From positions 51,229,196 through 51,293,195 of the forward strand of contig CM061063.1 of the NCBI GenBank assembly GCA_030762895.1: 64,000 nt of DNA, read 5' to 3'. Positions 58,048-64,000 of this stretch are shown here, one piece after another. Both the position numbers and the translations under genes were made by a program. Each line of letters starts with the position of its first letter. Within the stretch, counting starts at the first letter, position 1. Origin of the DNA: Sophora flavescens. Its lineage: Eukaryota; Streptophyta; Magnoliopsida; Fabales; Fabaceae. Below the pieces are notes generated by a model. The model ran no database searches. It was given only the letters and a program-made list of their open reading frames with translations, and had not been told where the DNA came from.

Positions 58048-58915
58048 AAATTGAAGCAATTAGTGTTTTTTTGCCAATTTCTTTTCAGAATGATTACAAT
58101 GGCAGCTGTCTTATTAGTGTGAGTTTTGATTACGTGGTTGAGTGAAGTTTGTATTATCACTTTGAAGTACCTAAGATTTTAGGAATGAGGAATGTTGCTT
58201 AAATGTCTTACTAGAAGTACGAGTTAATATGGACACTGATGTTAGGGATGCCATTGTTTATATCATCGCAGTAGTTAAAACATTTTCTGCTCGGGGTGCT
58301 TTTAAGAGGTAGAGGCTACGGTTCAAGGAACTTTATAATTAGGCATGCTAATGTTTTGTGATCTCTGGTACTTTCATGTCAAATCGTTAACTAAATGTAT
58401 TTGGAAGTACGTGTTATTGAAGATGATGTTTTGAAAGACGCCAGCAATATCTTCTCCATTAGCTTGGGGATGCTGAAACTCTTAATGTAGAGATTAGAAT
58501 CATCATGAGTGGAGGAGTCACTCTCCACTCAGGAGCTGGAAATTTCCTGGATTAGTTTGAGTAAATTTAGCATCCCTCTTTTTTAAAAATATTCAAGTGG
58601 CAGTTGTTTCTGAAAAGTCAAGACTTCAAATGGAGAATCATGCAGGATTTTTTGGGAGCATTTTGCACGTTCAAAGTATGTGGTTATTAAAATAGGAGAA
58701 AGTATGTAATCAAATAAATAGAAGGGAGAGTGAAGTGATTTGCCGTTAATCTTTTCATTATATTGATAATTAAGTGTACTGGTTAAGGTAAATGATATGA
58801 ACAACTGGTCATAGGAATCACAATGTATGTGACTGATAAATGCACGCAGAATTACTTAGTTCAAGGATAATTTAGAAGTACAAACTATAGGTAGGGGAAG
58901 TATTAAGTTCCACAT
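58048..58915. other. KARI 3' UTR and spacer to the protease pseudogene
   Basis: T-rich 3' flank of the KARI gene, then unique-looking sequence. No ORF with recognisable similarity. GAAGTAC occurs near 58164, 58215 and 58403 without clear structure. Confidence 0.5.
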
Positions 58916-60014
58916 TTAAGCAGTGGGGTAAGATGCTTGCAATAGCTATGCCAGAGTCCTTTGTCAGCATTCACATCTCTTTGCATCCTAATGTATCCTT
59001 TTTCACCCCACTATGTTCCCCATGAGTTCTTAACTAGCCAATATTTAGTTTCATCATTACTAACTCCATAACCCACAACAGTGACACCATGATCCAACTG
59101 AGTGCCATAGCTACCAGTGAAGACACCACTTTTGTAAAACTGAAAATCAGAGCCACTAGCATCAATGGCTACAGAAATGGGTTGATTAGCCACAGCTTTT
59201 TGCAGTGCCCGCTCGTTGTTGGTTGGGACATCCTCATAGCCAGTAATGGTAGCTGCATGGTTGGCTGCTGCATTTGCATTGCATATTCCATCAACACCCT
59301 GATATGGGTATTTAGCTTCGGTGCTCAATCCGTGATTTTTTATGATAAATTTGAAGGCGTCGTCCATCAAACCACCCTCACAATCTTGGTCAACACCCTT
59401 TGTATCACAATCAACTAGCTCTTGTTCAGATAACGAGATCAATTTTCCAATGCTCAACTTATTAATTCCTTCAATTGCTGCAATGGCAGAAAATGGCCAG
59501 CAACATCCTACAAGGTAAAGTGAAACTATAGTTAGATGACAATTCAATCTTTAATTACAAGATATATTCAATGAATTAATAGATACTTACCACATGTGCC
59601 TTGGTCCTTGAATGGTGTCACCGCTCCTTTTTGTCTCCAATCTACTGTAGATGGTATTGCAATCACATTTTCATACTTAAAAGTGGTTGTCCTTGTGATT
59701 GAGGAGCACATATGCCCCTTGAATTTATTTCTGGACTCAATGAACTCCTCGTTTGCGAGATCTGCAAATTGATTAATGCCTAGCTTATAAGGTTTATTGC
59801 CAGCATTGTTGGAAGATTATATGTAATTCACATGTTCCTTAAATACCATGAAGCGCTTCTCCAATTCCTGAGAGTTTTGATAGACTTTGCCATAGCGGAC
59901 ATCCATTGGTCATACCTCTCGTACATGGAGGTATCTTGGAGAGTTTCAAGCCAAGAACCCCAAGTAGAAAAGCATAGCCAAAGAAATATGACGGAATTGG
60001 TTTTTGGCAACCAT
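58916..60014 (-). pseudogene. SAG12-like papain-family cysteine protease pseudogene
   Basis: Minus strand, two exons (60014-59591 and 59507-58916) with an 83-base GT-AG intron. ATG 60014 gives a hydrophobic signal peptide (MVAKNQFRHISLAMLFYLGF). The I29 pro-region follows (MYERYDQWMS, then ELEKRFMVFKEHVNYI, INQFADLANEEF). The mature enzyme begins near PSTVDWRQKGAV. The active-site Cys sits in CGCCWPFS (CGSCWAFS is usual), His in [11 protein letters not shown] and Asn in KNSWGT, so the triad is kept. Broken by frameshifts in the signal and pro-region, a TAA after NYI, a TAG after KNSWGT near 59009 and a small deletion near 58945. The family acts in the vacuole or apoplast, often in senescence. 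A TATA-like TATATAT lies at about 60112. Confidence 0.9.
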
Positions 60015-60114
60015 GGTAGTTACTAGCTAGTATAATAATAGGAACAACTACTTCAGGTTGATTACTGAAATGTGAGAAAGATGTTGTGCTGGTAGTGGAG
60101 ATAGTTTGAGGCAT

Positions 60115-60650
60115 ATATAGGAAAATTCATGTTGAACTGTAAACTAATTTTTATTTTCAACTGAAAGCTTTTTAGCTTTCTGTTCTATGTACTTGAGAGA
60201 ATTTGCTGAATAAGTTAAGACGCCATGCATATGGTCGAGGAATATATGACAAGTTACTTGTCAAGGAAATTCCATAAATTACAGGAGAATTAGAAATTTA
60301 GTTCCCAATTTTGTAATTACATTTGACACCCAAATAGAGTTATAGCAAAATGCCAAGATTAACTTCAAATTAGCCTTCAAAGAAATATTGAGTCGATATT
60401 CAGGAACATTTGTGGAATTTCAGCTCATAAATACTCTCTCACTGACCCTTTCCTTGTCCTTGTACTCATTTGGCGTTAAATGAGAAGTGCGTTGTTGAAC
60501 AATATTTGGCTGTTTCTGTTGTTTTCCCCACTTATTGTCTTCAAAGGGATACTCTATTGCTTCAACAATAGTTGCTTCCATACCAAGTGTGTGCATATCT
60601 CATGTTTCAATATCTTTATGGTGGCCATTGAAAAAATTAAGGCTAAATTA
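60115..60650. other. Upstream region of the protease pseudogene
   Basis: AT-rich, no gene recognised. A 65-codon ORF at 60480-60677 has no recognisable domain. Confidence 0.4.
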
Positions 60651-60930
60651 TACTTTTGGTCTTCAAATTATTATTAAATGTTCAATTTGGTCCCAAAGTT
60701 TTTAAACGGTTCATTTTAGTCCCATCATTCTTAAAACGTGTTCAAATAGGTCCATCCATCAAGTTGACTAACAGCGACGTCCTACCCAATGCCACATGGC
60801 ATTAAATTTAATATTTTAATATTCATTTTGATCCCTAAATTATTTTAAAATGTTCATTTTGGTCCCTAATTGTTTTAAAATGTTCAATTTGTGGTCCTCA
60901 AGTTTTTAAAATGTTTATTTTCGTCCCTTG
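60645..60930. repeat. Single MULE-like terminal region
   Basis: Begins GGCTAAATTATACTTTTGG and contains TTTTGGTCCCTAA and TTTAAAATGTTCA several times in tandem, in the style of Mutator-like terminal repeats. The matching inverted end was not found to the right, so the element is partial or its other end is lost. Confidence 0.5.
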
Positions 60931-61560
60931 ATCAACTTGACGTCACCGTCTCATGGCGGTCCCTCCTCCCAGTGTTGGTTCCTAGTACCGTGCTACTTCG
61001 CTGTCTCCGCCTTCCCTTCCACTCGTGGCGCCCTCGTCCCTCCTCTCCTACCTGCGAGCTCTTCCACGATTCCAGACCAAAAATCACGTCGTTCCAGACT
61101 AAACGTCCTTCCAATCCAACCTCCTTGTCCTTGTTCACGCCAGATCCACACCGTCGCAAAGCTCCACCTTCTTCTCCGATCAAGACCGGCCCAACCGCGA
61201 TCCATCTCCGATGTTGCAAAATTGCTCGCGGCGATCGTTGTCGCTAAGAAATCGAGCGTTGGGAACAAGTTTGAGAGGAGGGAAAAGGAAAAGGGACAAT
61301 ATGCACTGAGGGATTATTAGCATGGTGGTCGCGCGACGCCTGCTTTGTTGGAAGCGCGTTCATGTCCGGACGGCAAAAAGGGAGGGGAGGCAAATCAAAG
61401 CGAGGGAATGGAATAATGAAGAAGGAGGAAAAATTTCAAATGCGGGAGGGTGCACCACATTCTTGTGCTCCACATAAATCTAATGGTTAAACTTACTTGT
61501 GCACCGCGGTACCACTTATCAAAGTGGTCCACAGTAGAACTTGCCGCAGTTATAATACCT
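60931..61560. other. GC-rich stretch of unknown origin
   Basis: 60940-61290 is markedly richer in G and C than its surroundings and open in several frames (for example 60928-61320 plus and 60932-61219 minus). No frame shows a domain I recognise. Next to a MULE-like end it could be captured gene sequence. Confidence 0.4.
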
Positions 61561-61590
61561 AACAGTTTGCTATTTTTGCCCATTATATTA

Positions 61591-62870
61591 GAGTAAATTG
61601 CACTAACCTCCTTGAGTTTTGATGAAATGACAATCAACCCCATTTTGGGTGAAAATAACACTCAACCCCATTTGACCCTTTGACTAATGGGATAGTTAAA
61701 TTATGCTAAAAGAATATTCCTTAAATTAACTATGGTTAACTTAAAAAAAAAAGTGTAAGTTACACTCCACCATCTTTAAGTTTTTTAAAATAATAGAAAA
61801 CCCCAAACTTGACCCTAAATTACACTTGACCCCATTTTTTAGTGTTGACCAACCATTGCCTTAACATTGTCAAGTTGCTTAAAAAGTGAAAATTATTATT
61901 TTTTTATGAAAAATAAATAAATTATTTATAATAAGTTATTTGATCTTTATATCTTTAATGTTTTTTTTTAAATATAGGTCTTATGCTTTCTCGTTTCCAA
62001 AAAAAGTTGTTGTTTTTAATTTTAAAAATGAAATATTTAATTTGAAAATATTATAAAAGGAATATAATTCTTTTAAGTATTTTATTTTTCAGTCCATTGT
62101 ATATTTATTTTACTCAAACAAAATATTATTTAGTGTACACTCTAACAATAGTGGATATAAAATATGTATCAATAATGTGAAAACTGATTTTTTTCATTAT
62201 ATTTTTGTTTTTTACTCATTTAACTCAACAAATTCTAAATAAATATCATGTTTTCAATTATTTTATCTATAGAGGATTTATGAATTAATATAATATTTAT
62301 TTTTATAAATATGCAAAAATATCGTTTAAACAAGTATATTTGAATATAAGACTGAATATAAACTTGTCTAATTATAATGTACAAATTAAATAAATAAAAT
62401 TCGACAAATGCTATGAATAGTTTTATGATTTTTATGTATTTAATTTAATCTGAAAAATAATTAATATATTCTATGTTCATTATGTGTAACAAAAATATAT
62501 AATACTCTTGTTAATTCTTTTTTTTTTAGCCTATAACTTAGTTGATTCTTAGCAAAGTCCCTACTTGAAATTATTTTGTTTATAAATGACATTGAATATT
62601 TATACATGGTTAGGATGTTTATCTTGTCATGCAGAGACAAAGTAATTTGAAGTAGAAACTTTGCTAAAAATCAGCTAAATCATAAGACACTAAAATAAAC
62701 AAATAGAGTAAACAAATAATTACAATTTTTCTACATAATGAACATATGATATATTAATTATTTTTTAATTAAAATAAATATATATAAATTATAAAATTAT
62801 TAATAGCATATGTCAAATTATATTTATTTAATTTGTGTATCATAATTAGAGTGTAAACTAAATAAAAGAA

Positions 62871-62936
<66 letters not shown>

Positions 62937-63371
62937 CTTTTATAATATTTCCAAATTGAATATTTTATTTATAAAATTAAAAACAACAACTTTATTATGG
63001 GAACAAGAAAAAATAAGATTAGTTTTTAAAAACCTTTAAGTATATAAATATCAAATAACTTATTATAAATATTTTCATTTTTAATTAACTTGATAATGAT
63101 AAGTCAATAGTCAGTCAACACTGAAATTGGGGCCAATCGTAATTTACGGTCAAATTTGGGGTTTATCGTTATTTTTTAAAAAAACTTCAAGGTGGTGGGT
63201 GCAACTTACTTTTTTTTAAGCTAACCATAGTTAATTTAAGGAATATTCAATTAGCATAATTTAACTTTCACATTAGTCAAAGGGTCAAATGAGGTGGAGT
63301 ATTATTTTTACTCAAAAATGGGATGGGTTATTATTTCATCAAAACTTAAGGAGGGTTGGTGTAATTTACTC
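61591..63371. mobile_element. Foldback (MULE-like) DNA element, inverted over its whole length
   Basis: The left end GAGTAAATTGCACTAACC and the right end (inverse of GAGTAAATTACACCAACC) start arms that stay inverted to the centre: 61591-62579 against 62637-63371, with a loop of about 57 bases. The outer 314 bases of each arm align best (for example AACTATGGTTAACTTAA against TAAGCTAACCATAGTTA). 9-bp flanks ATTATATTA and TTTATATTA (61582-61590, 63372-63380) differ by one base and fit a Mutator-type TSD. An (AT)n microsatellite of about 62 bases is at 62872-62934. No coding capacity. Confidence 0.85.
62872..62934. repeat. (AT)n microsatellite
   Basis: About 31 uninterrupted AT dinucleotides within the right arm of the foldback element. 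Length is likely to vary between individuals. Confidence 0.95.
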
Positions 63372-63380
63372 TTTATATTA

Positions 63381-63859
63381 TGTTGCTAAGGACTTGTATT
63401 AGGTTGAGGTTGAGGCTATTTTAAGACTTTGTTCTTTCCCTCTTTAGGCAATGTCAAGTAATAATGTTAATTTAAGTTTAAAGGTTATTATGTATTTCTA
63501 TATTTATTTTAAATGTCATCGTTGAATAGAATTTCTTCTTTTTCCACAAGTATTATATTGGATATGTTTTGCGATGTTATAATATCTCTATTCCACAGAA
63601 ATCCTAAACAAGCGATGTCTTATTTTGCTGGGATTCAGAAACTTTTTTCTCGGAGTAATAAAACCATTATAAATTAATTTACTTCATAAGAAGAGAAATG
63701 GTAAAGGCTCATAACTACGACTAATTTTCATTGTATAGTAATTGATGTGTACACTAACTCACGTAGAGGATACACAACTGATAGCAAGGCATGAATTGAG
63801 ACATAAAAAATATATATATTTGTATACTGTTAAGGAATAACGGTGCCCGAAGTTTGCAA
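63381..63859. other. Intergenic DNA, no feature seen
   Basis: AT-rich spacer and 3' flank of the second protease gene. Nothing recognised. Confidence 0.5.
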
Positions 63860-64000
63860 TTATACAGTTGGGTAAGATGCTTGCATTGCAATGCCACAAA
63901 GTCCTTTAGCAGCCACATCTCTTTGCATCCTAATGTATCCTTCTTCACCCCACTTGACACACCATGAGTTCTTAACCAACCAATACTTTGTTCCATCATC
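63860..64000 (-). CDS. SAG12-like papain-family cysteine protease, C-terminal end (partial)
   Basis: The minus-strand frame from the window edge reads [20 protein letters not shown], then [20 protein letters not shown] and TAA (63862-63860). This is the C-terminus of a papain-like protease with the catalytic Asn in KNSW. It is a paralogue of the pseudogene 4 kb to the left, in the same orientation, so a tandem family is present. NSWC replaces the usual NSWG. The part visible has no break, but whether the whole gene is intact cannot be seen. Confidence 0.88.
   Translation of the reverse strand, partial: DDGTKYWLVKNSWCVKWGEEGYIRMQRDVAAKGLCGIAMQASYPTV

Noticed and set aside
60928..61320. 130-codon ORF in the GC-rich block
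   Set aside because: Several frames on both strands are open for the same reason (composition), and none shows a domain.
63754..63999. 81-codon minus ORF as the second protease
   Set aside because: It is out of frame. The true protease end is in another frame and stops at 63860.

Overview
This is a dicot plant nuclear window, most likely from a legume. It is AT-rich, is dominated by LTR retrotransposons and carries few host genes. Three things point this way: a chloroplast-targeted ketol-acid reductoisomerase (KARI) gene with plant-type introns, SAG12-like papain-type cysteine protease genes, and an Ogre-like Ty3/gypsy element with an extra ORF ahead of gag and two RNase H domains. The species call is inference from repeat families.

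Layout. 1-13.34 kb: the 5' half of an Ogre-like element on the minus strand, split by a complete nested Athila-like Ty3/gypsy element (2240-11979, TSD CTATG). 13.44-29.48 kb: a second copy of the same Ogre-like family on the plus strand, head-to-head with the first. It has ORF1 remnant, gag, protease, G-patch, RT, RNase H, second RNase H, integrase, a long 3' UTR with tandem repeats and a hAT insertion (23151-24800, TSD TTTAATGG), a polypurine tract, and an LTR built largely of hairpin-forming tandem repeats. A complete Cassandra TRIM carrying 5S rRNA sequence (27464-28346, TSD TTCCT) sits in that LTR. 29.49-30.77 kb: an inverted partial copy of the same LTR. 31.29-33.59 kb: a 5'-truncated LINE. 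34839-39801: a young Ty1/copia element on the minus strand (193-bp LTRs, TSD TCGTT). 40-48 kb: AT-rich intergenic DNA with a MULE-like element (43242-44462, 9-bp TSD), a probable Helitron 3' end and an RPA-like fragment. 48044-52915: an older, broken Ty1/copia element.

Host genes lie in the last 11 kb. The KARI gene (53435-58047, plus, 10 exons) encodes the branched-chain amino-acid enzyme of the plastid. As given, exon 8 carries a one-base deletion, and intron 9 holds a small LTR retroelement (56692-57576, TSD ATCTT). Downstream on the minus strand are a cysteine-protease pseudogene (58916-60014) and the 3' end of a paralogue (63860-64000), separated by a 1.78-kb foldback element (61591-63371).

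Almost every transposon ORF is broken. Premature stops are mostly TAG, and comparing the two inverted Ogre-like copies shows CAG/TAG and CGA/TGA differences directly, as expected from decay of methylated cytosines in silenced DNA.
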